A stretch of DNA of 15,553 nt, from the NCBI RefSeq assembly GCF_900543425.1, contig NZ_UQRQ01000039.1, positions 1-15,553 on the forward strand, read 5' to 3'. A model generated the notes under the pieces. The model did not search any database. It saw only the letters and a list, made by a program, of their open reading frames with translations, and was not told where the DNA came from. The DNA comes from an uncultured Sanguibacteroides sp. Lineage in GTDB: Bacteria > Bacteroidota > Bacteroidia > Bacteroidales > Marinifilaceae. Position 1 is the stretch's first letter. Each line of letters opens with the position of its first letter. Shown here piece by piece: positions 7,001 through 13,635 of the stretch. A program made the position numbers and the translations under genes.

Positions 7001-7474
7001 GTCGTCGTCGGAGATAAAAGTCCGGATGCCCAAGGATCATTCGGGATCAATATCGGTTGGAAAGGTTTTTATGTAAATACTACCTTCCTTTACCAATGGG
7101 GAGCTCAGGATTACAACGAGACCTTAATTAAAAAGGTCGAGGAGGCAGATATCGACGGGGGTAACGTGGACCGCCGGGTGTTGACGGAGCGTTGGAAACG
7201 ACCGGGCGATATCGCTCCTTTTTTTGATTTGAAAGCGAAAAAGCAAACGCAGCCGACTTCCCGTTTCGTCCAAGACAATGATTACGTTGCCTTTAGCGGT
7301 CTTTCCTGTGGTTACGATTTTAATCAGGAGTTGATTCGTAAATTCCGTTTGACCTCCTTGGGATTGCGTTTTAACGCGAACGATATTTGCCGGTGGTCGA
7401 CGATACGGCAGGAACGGGGAACCAGTTATCCCTACGCTAAAAATTACAGTTTTACCTTGACGTTAGGTTTCTAA
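4076..7474 (+). CDS. SusC/RagA-family TonB-dependent outer-membrane transporter with STN domain
   Basis: This 1132-residue protein imports a ligand across the outer membrane using TonB energy. Residues 1-39 are a signal peptide with a long basic start and a hydrophobic core ending near VCGA. An STN (secretin/TonB N-terminal) domain spans about 43-119, with LKDVMWAIEHQTKFIFMYN. A carboxypeptidase-regulatory-like domain follows at about 130-205 (ITGKVTDEKKVPLPGVTVLI), then DVVVTGY at 211-217, typical of the family. The plug lies about 220-360, with PIFILDGFEV and the diagnostic run IESMTILKDAAATAMYGSRA. The rest is the beta-barrel, and the protein ends in a terminal Phe (SFTLTLGF) as outer-membrane barrels do. 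It is the first gene of a four-gene operon and has the SusD partner 18 bases downstream. STN domains normally signal to an anti-sigma factor, but none is adjacent. Substrate unknown. Confidence 0.93.
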   Translation: MKKILTLCRRYPGRLKKGGVVFGWTLLFVLSGVLNVCGAEGLKLEQEVRLSMKNVFLKDVMWAIEHQTKFIFMYNEEDLDKVGKVNVEVRASDIEEILNVCLKGTGLTYVIQDAVIVLKPVIEDKKSKKVRITGKVTDEKKVPLPGVTVLIKGTTLGTATGVDGKYSLSLPDVKNITLVFSFLSMKTQEIKYTGQDTINVVMKEDLQKLEDVVVTGYLKLKKESFTGNATTVTRDQLLKTNNKNVIAALQAFDPSFRIKENKLFGSDPNALPEFTIRGEGSLGMERGLDVEKNRRTQRTALKDNPNLPIFILDGFEVAVQKIYDMDMNRIESMTILKDAAATAMYGSRAANGVVVVTTVPPLPGELRVSYNFTGGAEFPDLSDYNLCNAEEKLVVEKLSGKYIQEDGDPGMQLLKDLAYNDLVNEVRRGVKTDWLAQPLQNVFNHSHSLNVSGGVESIRYGFDLNYGTHNGAMIGSYRDNAGAGLTLDYRNKEWLQIMNSVSFNVTRSQDSPYGSFDTYAKLQPYYAPYSNDGELLVRLKNDEVNPLYKAKRLGSYMGRSRLNDLTNNFSINLTILQGFIFKGQLSLTKTDSETESFEDPKDPSFSTAPTRERGVLSISDDKSFNWNVNAMLYYNRSIGKHFINATAGLNVRETHGKSMSIRYKGFQLSNLHSPTYAAMQDGKASVSSDKSRLLGILASVNYSYNNIYLFDGSFRLDGSSKFGKDKRFAPFWSVGAGMNVHNTKWLKDHWLISTLRVRGTYGVTGNVNFPPYAAISTYKTSDKWYYATPSNTLIALGNPRLTWEKTYTVDFGVNLGLFNERYYLEFSYYRKDTKNQLERLSIRTSSGFSGFYTNAGSVQNKGFEIRVNATVLQTRDWTVALTGTLASNTNRITKLGQEAERYNKNIQDFHNSKNQMGGEGDYKELLYIPLTQYYVGASTTAIYAVPSYGIDPSNGQELFRKRNGRSTYVWDAVDQVVVGDKSPDAQGSFGINIGWKGFYVNTTFLYQWGAQDYNETLIKKVEEADIDGGNVDRRVLTERWKRPGDIAPFFDLKAKKQTQPTSRFVQDNDYVAFSGLSCGYDFNQELIRKFRLTSLGLRFNANDICRWSTIRQERGTSYPYAKNYSFTLTLGF

Positions 7475-7492
7475 TTTAAAAATGAAAGGATT

Positions 7493-9112
7493 ATGAAAAT
7501 AAAGATACAAATCATTCTTTTGATTTCCGGGCTGTTTTTCGGTTCTTGCCGGGATTGGCTGGATCTGCAACCGGAAGGAGAGGCAACCAGTGACGAGTTA
7601 TTTGACACCGGCGACGGTTACCGTTCCGTTTTGGCCGGTATCTATCAGGCGATGACTTCTAAAAATTTGTACGGGGTGGAACTTCAATTCGGTATCGTGG
7701 ATTGTATCTCCCGGCAATATACCTGGGATTGGCAATACGCTGACGACGGGCTAAACATGTATCGAAACGCCAGGAGTTTCGACTATTACAATGTTTCGTT
7801 AAGACCGACAATCGATGCGATTTGGAAAGACGGTTTTAACGTGGTGGCCAACGCGAACAATTTGTTGCAAAACGTGGAAAAGTCATCTCCGGATTTGTTT
7901 ACCGGGGGAGAGACGGAGCGTAAATTGATCATGGGAGAGGCCTATGCCTGCCGGGCTTTGATGCACTTCGATATAGCACGGCTTTTTGCCCCGGCATTGA
8001 TCCATGACGACGGAGAAAAACGGGTACCTTACGTGGAAGAAACGCCTAATATTCAGCCTAACGGAATTGCGTTAAAACCTTTTTTGGAGAAGGTGATCAG
8101 GGATTTAAAAACAGCCCGGGCATTGACGGTTGAATTCGATACTTCTGCTTTGGGAATGAGTATGAGCGCTACCGGAAATACTCGTTTTTACGGTAGCGTG
8201 GAATCCGGTATGGAGGGATATAATAAAGAGAATACGATAGACGGTTTTTATACCGGACGGGGTTATCGGTTAAGTTATTACGCGATTACCGCGTTGCTGG
8301 CAAGGGTATATCAATATGCCGGTATGTACGAGGAAGCTTTCCAGATGGCGGATACCGTGTTGCAGTTTAAAGCGAGAGGTGTAAACGGGGCTTCTTATGA
8401 CATGTTCTCAACCGAACAGTTTTGGGCGATTCAGAATGACGATAACGAGAAAAAGGAGGATTTGAAACTTACTTCGAACCTGATTTTCGCCCTTTATAAC
8501 GAAGAGGCTTACAACGACTACGGCTTGGGAAATTTTTTCCTGAAAGAGACCAGTGGAATGACACAAGGCAATTGGCTCGCTCTGGATGAAAGAAAGCAAA
8601 AGATATTTATAAACCCGAATGATGCCAGCGACGAATCCCAGATTGATATTCGTTCCCGCTATCTTCTGTTTCAACCGAACGGTTTGTGGGGAAATAAAAT
8701 ATCGGCCAAGTGGTATTGTAGCGATGACACGAAGATACGCCAGAAGAATGTTCAGATTCTTCCCGTTATCCGGGCCACGGAGATGCGCTACATTATGGCC
8801 GAGTGTTATGCCCGTAAGGGGCAATTCGCTCAGGCGTACGATATTTTGAATACGATTCGGCGGAACAGAAGTACCTTTGCTGACGTTGGAGGTGGTGTCT
8901 GGGCCACGATGAATGATCTTCCGGTAGCTACCGACTATGCTACTTTTCAACGGGATCTGGTTCGTGATGCACAACGGGAATGGATATCCGAGGGACAGTT
9001 GTTCTATCTCTACAAACGGTTGGGGGCCAAGATTTTTATGCAAGAGGGAGAGGTACGGGAACTGAATAAATCCGAATATATGTTTCCGATACCGGATAAT
9101 CAGAGTATGTAA
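7493..9112 (+). CDS. SusD/RagB-family outer-membrane lipoprotein
   Basis: This 539-residue surface lipoprotein is the lid and ligand-binding partner of the SusC channel. The signal peptide ends in the lipobox FFGSC with Cys at 19. Family features include WLDLQPEGEATSDELF after the lipid anchor, ANANNLLQNVEK near 120, and the TPR-type helix GEAYACRALMHFDIARLF at 148-165. Later come EMRYIMAECYARKGQFAQAY, the conserved AQREWISEGQLFYLYKRLG and a terminal MFPIP. The protein stops soon after MFPIP (PDNQSM), a little earlier than many relatives, but length and motifs are complete. The start has AAAGGA five to ten bases upstream. It lies 18 bases after SusC and 18 bases before the next gene, so co-transcription is very likely. 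Binding residues cannot be predicted from sequence alone. Confidence 0.93.
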   Translation: MKIKIQIILLISGLFFGSCRDWLDLQPEGEATSDELFDTGDGYRSVLAGIYQAMTSKNLYGVELQFGIVDCISRQYTWDWQYADDGLNMYRNARSFDYYNVSLRPTIDAIWKDGFNVVANANNLLQNVEKSSPDLFTGGETERKLIMGEAYACRALMHFDIARLFAPALIHDDGEKRVPYVEETPNIQPNGIALKPFLEKVIRDLKTARALTVEFDTSALGMSMSATGNTRFYGSVESGMEGYNKENTIDGFYTGRGYRLSYYAITALLARVYQYAGMYEEAFQMADTVLQFKARGVNGASYDMFSTEQFWAIQNDDNEKKEDLKLTSNLIFALYNEEAYNDYGLGNFFLKETSGMTQGNWLALDERKQKIFINPNDASDESQIDIRSRYLLFQPNGLWGNKISAKWYCSDDTKIRQKNVQILPVIRATEMRYIMAECYARKGQFAQAYDILNTIRRNRSTFADVGGGVWATMNDLPVATDYATFQRDLVRDAQREWISEGQLFYLYKRLGAKIFMQEGEVRELNKSEYMFPIPDNQSM

Positions 9113-9130
9113 TCTAAAACGACACGAGAT

Positions 9131-9883
9131 ATGAAAAAATATTTGTTATACAGTATGGTAGTTTGGATCGCCTTTTTTACAGCTTGCGAGGAGCAATATA
9201 TCGAACCTTTCGGCGATCGGCACGAGGTGTATTTTAAGCGATTCTTTAAAGATGAGGTCGCTCCCGGAACGGCTAAGGCCGACTCCACGAACGTGACCTT
9301 CTTTTTTGCCAAACCCACGGACACTTACGTGATGGCCGAGCTGGTGGTGGTACTTGCCGGACGGCCTTTGGCTAAAGACTTGCATTTCGGGTTGAAGGTG
9401 GTGAAAGAGATGACCACGGCCAATCCGGACGAGTACGAGTTGGCAGATTCCTATACGTTTCATGCCGGTCCGATCGCTGAAGATTTGGATATGTTTCAGG
9501 ACACGATTCGAATCCGGATGAATAAAAGCGATCGGTTGGGCAGTATGGAGAATGGGGTGCGTTTAGTCGTGGAGCTGGTACCGGGCGAAGGTTTGGCCGT
9601 GGGCCAGTTCGAGCGTTCCCGGGCGGTAATCCATTTCACGAAAGACGCCGTGAAGCCGGAGTGGTGGGACCGGGAGGTGGAATACTACTCCTTGGGGCGC
9701 TATTCGACCTTAAAATACAAGACCTTTTTGGAGAACATAGAGGGGGCATACGATTTGAACGCGGAGATGATCCGGGATCGTCCGGATAAGGTCAGGAAAT
9801 TAGTGGTCGCTTTTAAGGATTGGTTGGCCGATCATCAGATATGGGACGAAGAAAATAATGAATGGATGTCTGTTAATGTTTAA
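9131..9883 (+). CDS. DUF4843 domain-containing lipoprotein
   Basis: The protein has 250 residues with a short signal peptide and the lipobox FFTAC, Cys at 19, followed by acidic EE that suits surface export in Bacteroidetes. It matches DUF4843 (Pfam PF16132) in layout: an early beta-rich part with HEVYFKRFFK, a middle part ending in RAVIHFTKDA, then the characteristic PEWWD with YYSLGRYSTLKYKTFLE near 176-200. A helical tail follows. DUF4843 proteins are usually encoded directly after SusC/SusD and before a PKD-like lipoprotein, as here. Their role is not known; an accessory ligand-binding or complex-forming surface protein is a reasonable guess. The gene lies 18 bases from both neighbours. 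No catalytic motif is visible. Confidence 0.85.
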   Translation: MKKYLLYSMVVWIAFFTACEEQYIEPFGDRHEVYFKRFFKDEVAPGTAKADSTNVTFFFAKPTDTYVMAELVVVLAGRPLAKDLHFGLKVVKEMTTANPDEYELADSYTFHAGPIAEDLDMFQDTIRIRMNKSDRLGSMENGVRLVVELVPGEGLAVGQFERSRAVIHFTKDAVKPEWWDREVEYYSLGRYSTLKYKTFLENIEGAYDLNAEMIRDRPDKVRKLVVAFKDWLADHQIWDEENNEWMSVNV

Positions 9884-9901
9884 CGTGTTAAATGAGATAT
9901 T

Positions 9902-11584
9902 ATGAATTATATAAAACTATTCGGTCTGTTGTTTTTTCTTGGCTTTTTGTCGGGATGTTTTAAGGACGAGGGCAATTATATCTATACGGAACTTAATCCG
10001 CCGCAATGGATACAAGATTTTAATAAAACACCGGAATATATATCCGGTTGGGCCGGTAAAGGGGAAACCATGGTGTTCAACGGAAGTCATATGTTTAAGT
10101 GGGGAACGGATTCAGCCGCCCGGGCGAAAGAGGTCCGTTACGAGTGGAAGCTTGGCGGCGTCGTGATCGGCGATCAGTTGGATATGGAACTTCCCACGGA
10201 TTCGGTGTTCCAAAAGTTAGGGTTAGATGCTTATACTAATTCAGACGGTATCTGGGGAACCTTTACGGTGATCGAGAAAGAGACGGGAGTCTCCTTCCCG
10301 GCCCGGCTTTATGTGTCGATTTATCCTACTTTTGCCCCGGATGATTGGTTTATCTTATCGGAAGACGGGAATAACACAAAATTTTCGGCCATCAGTCGAC
10401 GGATTGTGACGGAACAGGGGAAGCAAAAGGTGGAGTACATCTTAAAAGACAACGCTTACGAGGAGATTAATCACGGGAAGATCCCCGGTAAACCGGTTCG
10501 GTTGAGTATGGAGACCGCCCGGGATATCAGTCCGTCGGGAGCCTGCGTGGTGATCACGGATCAGGTGGCTTACGAGGCAAATATTCAAAATATGGAGAAA
10601 GTGGGAGAGCTAAAGGATCAGTTTTTAGACGGAACTCCACCGAACTTCGTGGTTTCCGATTTACGGGAAAAAGCACCCCAAACTCCCGGACAGGAGAGTG
10701 CCTGTACTTTTGTGGCTACGGAAGACGGCAGGGTGTTTTACCGGGTAAAGTCTCCCAATTATTTGGGAGGACAGTACCTGACGGAGCCTTACGTGATAGA
10801 CGATAAAGGATATAAGATAACGAAATTCGGACATTCCACGTACGGTGGAGTCATTCCCTGTTACGATGAAAAAAACCGGAGAATCGTTATGGCGACGACC
10901 TGGCGGGACGGAGGATCTTTCCCGGGGGACAATCCTCCTCTTTGGCGGACGCGGATGGTTCCGATAAAAACACATTACAATGTGCCTGTGTCTAATTTTT
11001 CCGAGGGTACGGAGGTGTTGTATTTGACGCAAAAAAATCATATCAGTTGGGGATATGGCGGAACGACACTATTGTTTACCGTTTATTATAACGATCCCAC
11101 GATGGAGGATCGCACATTGGTAGGAGATTTTTCTTTCAGCACTCAGGCGGAGGGAATAACCCGTACGACCTTTGAACGTTGGTTTTATCTTCCGGTAAAA
11201 TTAGATGCTTCTTCGGTTTTCTTGGTGAGTGCCAATAACCGCCCTTCTCTCGACTACAATAAAAAAGCCATGTATCGCGATTTTTACACGGTAGGGAATA
11301 AACTCCATTACCTGCAACGCTCAACTTCATGGAGTGCAACTGAAGATGCAACGCAAAGAAAGTTTATGACCTTTAACGCCACCTTCCCATCCAAGATTAC
11401 GGCTTTGGCTTATGCTTTTTACAAAACGGATCAGATTGTCGTGGGGTGTGAGGACGGGAGTATCTACTGTTACGATATCAATAATATCGAAAATCCGAGG
11501 TTGTTGTTTCAGAAAAAATTAAACGGAAAGATTTCCGTGATAAAACAGATCGGTTGGCATACCAGTAATCACGATTGGTATTAA
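9902..11584 (+). CDS. PKD-like family lipoprotein with a probable beta-propeller C-terminal half
   Basis: This is a 560-residue lipoprotein. Its signal peptide ends in the lipobox FLSGC with Cys at 19, followed by FKDEGNYIYTELN, the usual start of PKD-like lipoproteins found beside DUF4843 genes. A PKD-like beta-sandwich covers about 45-140 and includes VRYEWKLGG. From about 145 the sequence changes to blade-like repeats: DDWFILSEDGN, CTFVATEDGRVFYRV and, near the end, IVVGCEDGSIYCYDI. These suggest a propeller fold; that reading is mine. No enzyme motif is apparent, so ligand binding at the cell surface is the likeliest role. It is the last gene of the operon, and a strong hairpin starts 42 bases after its stop. 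The start ATG is 18 bases after the DUF4843 stop. Confidence 0.8.
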   Translation: MNYIKLFGLLFFLGFLSGCFKDEGNYIYTELNPPQWIQDFNKTPEYISGWAGKGETMVFNGSHMFKWGTDSAARAKEVRYEWKLGGVVIGDQLDMELPTDSVFQKLGLDAYTNSDGIWGTFTVIEKETGVSFPARLYVSIYPTFAPDDWFILSEDGNNTKFSAISRRIVTEQGKQKVEYILKDNAYEEINHGKIPGKPVRLSMETARDISPSGACVVITDQVAYEANIQNMEKVGELKDQFLDGTPPNFVVSDLREKAPQTPGQESACTFVATEDGRVFYRVKSPNYLGGQYLTEPYVIDDKGYKITKFGHSTYGGVIPCYDEKNRRIVMATTWRDGGSFPGDNPPLWRTRMVPIKTHYNVPVSNFSEGTEVLYLTQKNHISWGYGGTTLLFTVYYNDPTMEDRTLVGDFSFSTQAEGITRTTFERWFYLPVKLDASSVFLVSANNRPSLDYNKKAMYRDFYTVGNKLHYLQRSTSWSATEDATQRKFMTFNATFPSKITALAYAFYKTDQIVVGCEDGSIYCYDINNIENPRLLFQKKLNGKISVIKQIGWHTSNHDWY

Positions 11585-11625
11585 AAATTTCAAATCACTT
11601 TATGTAGCATTTATAGATTATGAAA

Positions 11626-11653
11626 AAGAGCTGCCGAATTTTCGGCAGCTCTT
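11626..11653. terminator. Shared terminator of the convergent operons
   Basis: A perfect 12-base-pair stem (AAGAGCTGCCGA with TCGGCAGCTCTT) encloses a four-base loop. On the minus strand it runs straight into TTTTTC, which makes a good intrinsic terminator 35 bases after the stop of the beta-barrel gene. On the plus strand it lies 42 bases after the stop of the PKD-like gene; the T-tract there is weaker and broken (CGTTACTTAGTTGTTTTT). Confidence 0.9.
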
Positions 11654-11688
11654 CGTTACTTAGTTGTTTTTGTATAGAGTTCTGTGTT

Positions 11689-12306
11689 TTAATTAACACC
11701 TTGCAGAACAATACCTACGCTAATAGCAAAGCTTTGTGTTGCGGGAATTCTGCCGTTTCCGGCTTTGGTCCCGTAAGAATATCTGAATCCTAAGTTAAAA
11801 GCGAATTGGTCGTTGATGGAGATAAGTGTTCCGATCTCCGGAGCAAAGGCAAATTGCCATCTGGATTCCGTCGAGGTAAACTGTCCCACGTCTAATTTCA
11901 ATTCCGTCCAACTCGTACCGATCCCTATACCGAAATAGGGCCTGAACAGAGTATTGCTTTCCGTGAACCAGTAACGACCGATAGCCATGATGGGCACCGT
12001 GTTGACATAACGATACTGATGACCTGTGATGGTGTGTATATCGCTATTTCCTTTGAAGTAAAAATCAGAGGTTTGTACGCCTTTGTTTTTGTAGAAAGTG
12101 TTCCATCCTACCATACCTCCGATAGAGAATTGTTCACTTAAAAAATAGTGGTATTCCAAATCCATACCTCTGAAGCTCATTTTACCTGTGAAGTCGTTAA
12201 TTTTTCCGATTGGAACTGACATCTGGTAGTTTAAATTCAGCATCTGTCCTTTTACAAGAGGGCTAAGACCGAATAATATCAATGATATAAATAATAGTTT
12301 TCTCAT
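11689..12306 (-). CDS. Outer-membrane beta-barrel protein (small OMP family)
   Basis: The protein has 205 residues. A signal peptide of about 20 residues ends LSPLVKG before QMLNLNYQMS. The mature part alternates polar and hydrophobic residues in strand-sized stretches such as MDLEYHYFLSEQFSIGGMVGWN, TVPIMAIGRYWF, RPYFGIGIGTSWTELKLDVG and DQFAFNLGFRYSYG. This fits an eight-stranded barrel of the OmpA/OmpW-like class (Pfam OMP_b-brl). It does not end in a terminal aromatic residue (it ends VLQGVN), but a Phe-rich strand SFAISVGIVLQ lies just before. It is the second gene of a two-gene operon, 38 bases after the DUF4136 gene, and ends at a strong terminator. A structural or envelope-integrity role is likely; no ligand can be inferred. 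Confidence 0.78.
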   Translation of the reverse strand: MRKLLFISLILFGLSPLVKGQMLNLNYQMSVPIGKINDFTGKMSFRGMDLEYHYFLSEQFSIGGMVGWNTFYKNKGVQTSDFYFKGNSDIHTITGHQYRYVNTVPIMAIGRYWFTESNTLFRPYFGIGIGTSWTELKLDVGQFTSTESRWQFAFAPEIGTLISINDQFAFNLGFRYSYGTKAGNGRIPATQSFAISVGIVLQGVN

Positions 12307-12344
12307 AATCTTTTGCTTTAAAAATTGACAATAAGGATGTTCTC

Positions 12345-13007
12345 TTAATTAGCGGTACCACCATGTAGGTAAGGCGATTGTGTGAAGCATTGATTAATAG
12401 TAGAGGTCATCCGGTTCAGAATAGATTGCTCAGAACCTTGTAAAATTCCATCAGCTACACCGCTCCATAGAACGGGAACTTTTTTAGTACTGGTCGTTGA
12501 AGCATCGGCTGCAATCATATCGATCACGATAGATCCGCTTCTATAGGAATAGACGGCAGCAGGATACCACGGGTAAGAAGGACCCCAGCCCGGACCCCAG
12601 CCTGAACCCCAAATCCAATTCCATCCCGGATACCATCCCCAGTAATCATACCAGTAATTGGCTCCGTAATAGTAGTTGACATTTGAGAACGCGGAGACCG
12701 TTACAATAAAGCTCGGTTGATTAGCCTCGGTTTGCTCCATGTAGGTGTATCCCTTGTCTTCGAAATTTTTCTTTACCAAATCCAGAATTTGGGCATCGAA
12801 TTTGTGATTGGGAGTTTCTCCCTTAGCCACGAAATAGACAATCGTATCCGGGAGTGAAAAGGTGGTGTACTTCGTAAAATCTGCACTCTTGTCATAATTC
12901 GTTATGGCAACATCCATCTCATCCACGTCATCCGCACCTCCCGGATAACATGAAATCATCAGCTGTGCAAACAATCCAATGAAAGATAATAATAATAAAC
13001 GTTTCAT
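12345..13007 (-). CDS. DUF4136 domain-containing lipoprotein
   Basis: This 220-residue lipoprotein has the lipobox LMISC with Cys at 20. After a short acidic linker the sequence VAITNYDKSADFTKYTTFSLPD (about 33-54) matches the start of DUF4136 (Pfam PF13590). The segment DAQILDLVKKNFEDKGYTYM and the later VPVLWSGVADGILQ with a helix before the C-terminus also fit the family. Residues 111-150 are an insertion made almost wholly of Trp, Tyr, Gly and Pro: nine Trp and nine Tyr in 40 residues, with WGPG/WGP repeats. Family members often carry a shorter version of this loop. Function is unknown; it may associate with the outer membrane. It is transcribed together with the beta-barrel gene. Confidence 0.82.
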   Translation of the reverse strand: MKRLLLLSFIGLFAQLMISCYPGGADDVDEMDVAITNYDKSADFTKYTTFSLPDTIVYFVAKGETPNHKFDAQILDLVKKNFEDKGYTYMEQTEANQPSFIVTVSAFSNVNYYYGANYWYDYWGWYPGWNWIWGSGWGPGWGPSYPWYPAAVYSYRSGSIVIDMIAADASTTSTKKVPVLWSGVADGILQGSEQSILNRMTSTINQCFTQSPYLHGGTAN

Positions 13008-13026
13008 ACTTAGTTAGTTTTAGTTT

Positions 13027-13036
13027 AACAATTGTT
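13027..13036. promoter_or_regulatory. 10-base palindrome in the leader of the DUF4136 operon
   Basis: AACAATTGTT is a perfect palindrome lying 20-29 bases upstream of the DUF4136 start codon. It could bind a regulator or be chance in AT-rich sequence. Confidence 0.25.
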
Positions 13037-13062
13037 GCTATTCTATAGTTCCAATGAGTTGT

Positions 13063-13088
13063 AACAAGTGTTACCATTAGCACTTGTT
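13063..13088. promoter_or_regulatory. Inverted repeat between ExbD and the DUF4136 operon
   Basis: AACAAGTG at 13063-13070 and CACTTGTT at 13081-13088 are perfect 8-base arms around ten bases. As RNA, the stem can extend by three more pairs with one G-U, leaving a four-base loop. No T-run follows on the minus strand, so it is a poor terminator for ExbD. Its place 56-81 bases upstream of the DUF4136 start fits an operator or a leader fold. Confidence 0.4.
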
Positions 13089-13165
13089 TGGTTGTATACG
13101 CTTGCCTTAACGATTGGTTTCAGAAAGCAGAATTTTTTTTTGGAATAGGATTGAAGCGATCTGCC

Positions 13166-13558
13166 TTATTCTGGGGTAGTTGCTATAATCAGGCGATAGT
13201 TGTGGTCTTTGGCAATATTCATTACTTTGACGATTTGTTCCAATGGAACGGACTTGTCAGCTTGTAAGGAAATACAAGGTTTTTCCTGTTCTTTCAGCTC
13301 TTCGACCAACTTGCTTTCAAGCATGGAAAAAGGAATAACCTTTTCGTTTAAATAAAAAGTATAATTCTTATCAATAGAAACAACTGTGATCGGTTTTTCC
13401 GAGGTTTGGTTTGTACTTTCGGGTAATTCCAATCTTAACGCGTTGGGATTAATCAGCGTTGACGAGACCATAAAAAAGATCAATAGCAAAAATACGATGT
13501 CGGTCATGGACGACATGTTGAAGTTCGGGTTTATTTTGCTACTGCGTTTGATGGACAT
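13166..13558 (-). CDS. exbD: ExbD/TolR family biopolymer transport protein
   Basis: The protein has 130 residues, typical for ExbD. A short basic N-terminus is followed by one membrane segment at about 18-38 (MTDIVFLLLIFFMVSSTLI). Asp20 at its start is in the place of the essential proton-carrying Asp of this family. A periplasmic domain follows, with LRLELPES and the conserved CISLQADKSVPLEQIVKVM. With ExbB it forms the inner-membrane proton-driven motor that powers TonB-dependent import. ExbD and TolR cannot be told apart with certainty on sequence alone, and there is no tonB, tolB or pal gene beside it. ExbB lies 63 bases upstream and is read in the same direction. The gap after it (158 bases) contains no clear terminator. 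Confidence 0.88.
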   Translation of the reverse strand: MSIKRSSKINPNFNMSSMTDIVFLLLIFFMVSSTLINPNALRLELPESTNQTSEKPITVVSIDKNYTFYLNEKVIPFSMLESKLVEELKEQEKPCISLQADKSVPLEQIVKVMNIAKDHNYRLIIATTPE

Positions 13559-13562
13559 AATT

Positions 13563-13635
13563 GATTTAGTGATTCTGTGATTAAAAGATTTAGTGATTCT
13601 GAGATTGGGTGATTAAAAGATTTAGGGATTAGAGG
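13563..13635. repeat. GATT-rich repeat overlapping the 3' end of exbB
   Basis: GATTAAAAGATTTAG occurs at 13579-13593 and 13611-13625, with ATTTAGTGATTCTG copies between and beside them. The tract fills the gap between ExbD and ExbB and includes the TAA stop of ExbB (13624-13622). The last five ExbB codons, QSSNP, are themselves made of this type of sequence. Confidence 0.7.

Noticed and set aside
8408..9043. 211-codon open frame on the minus strand inside the SusD gene
   Set aside because: It is an antisense shadow of a clear SusD coding sequence and its product has no recognisable features.
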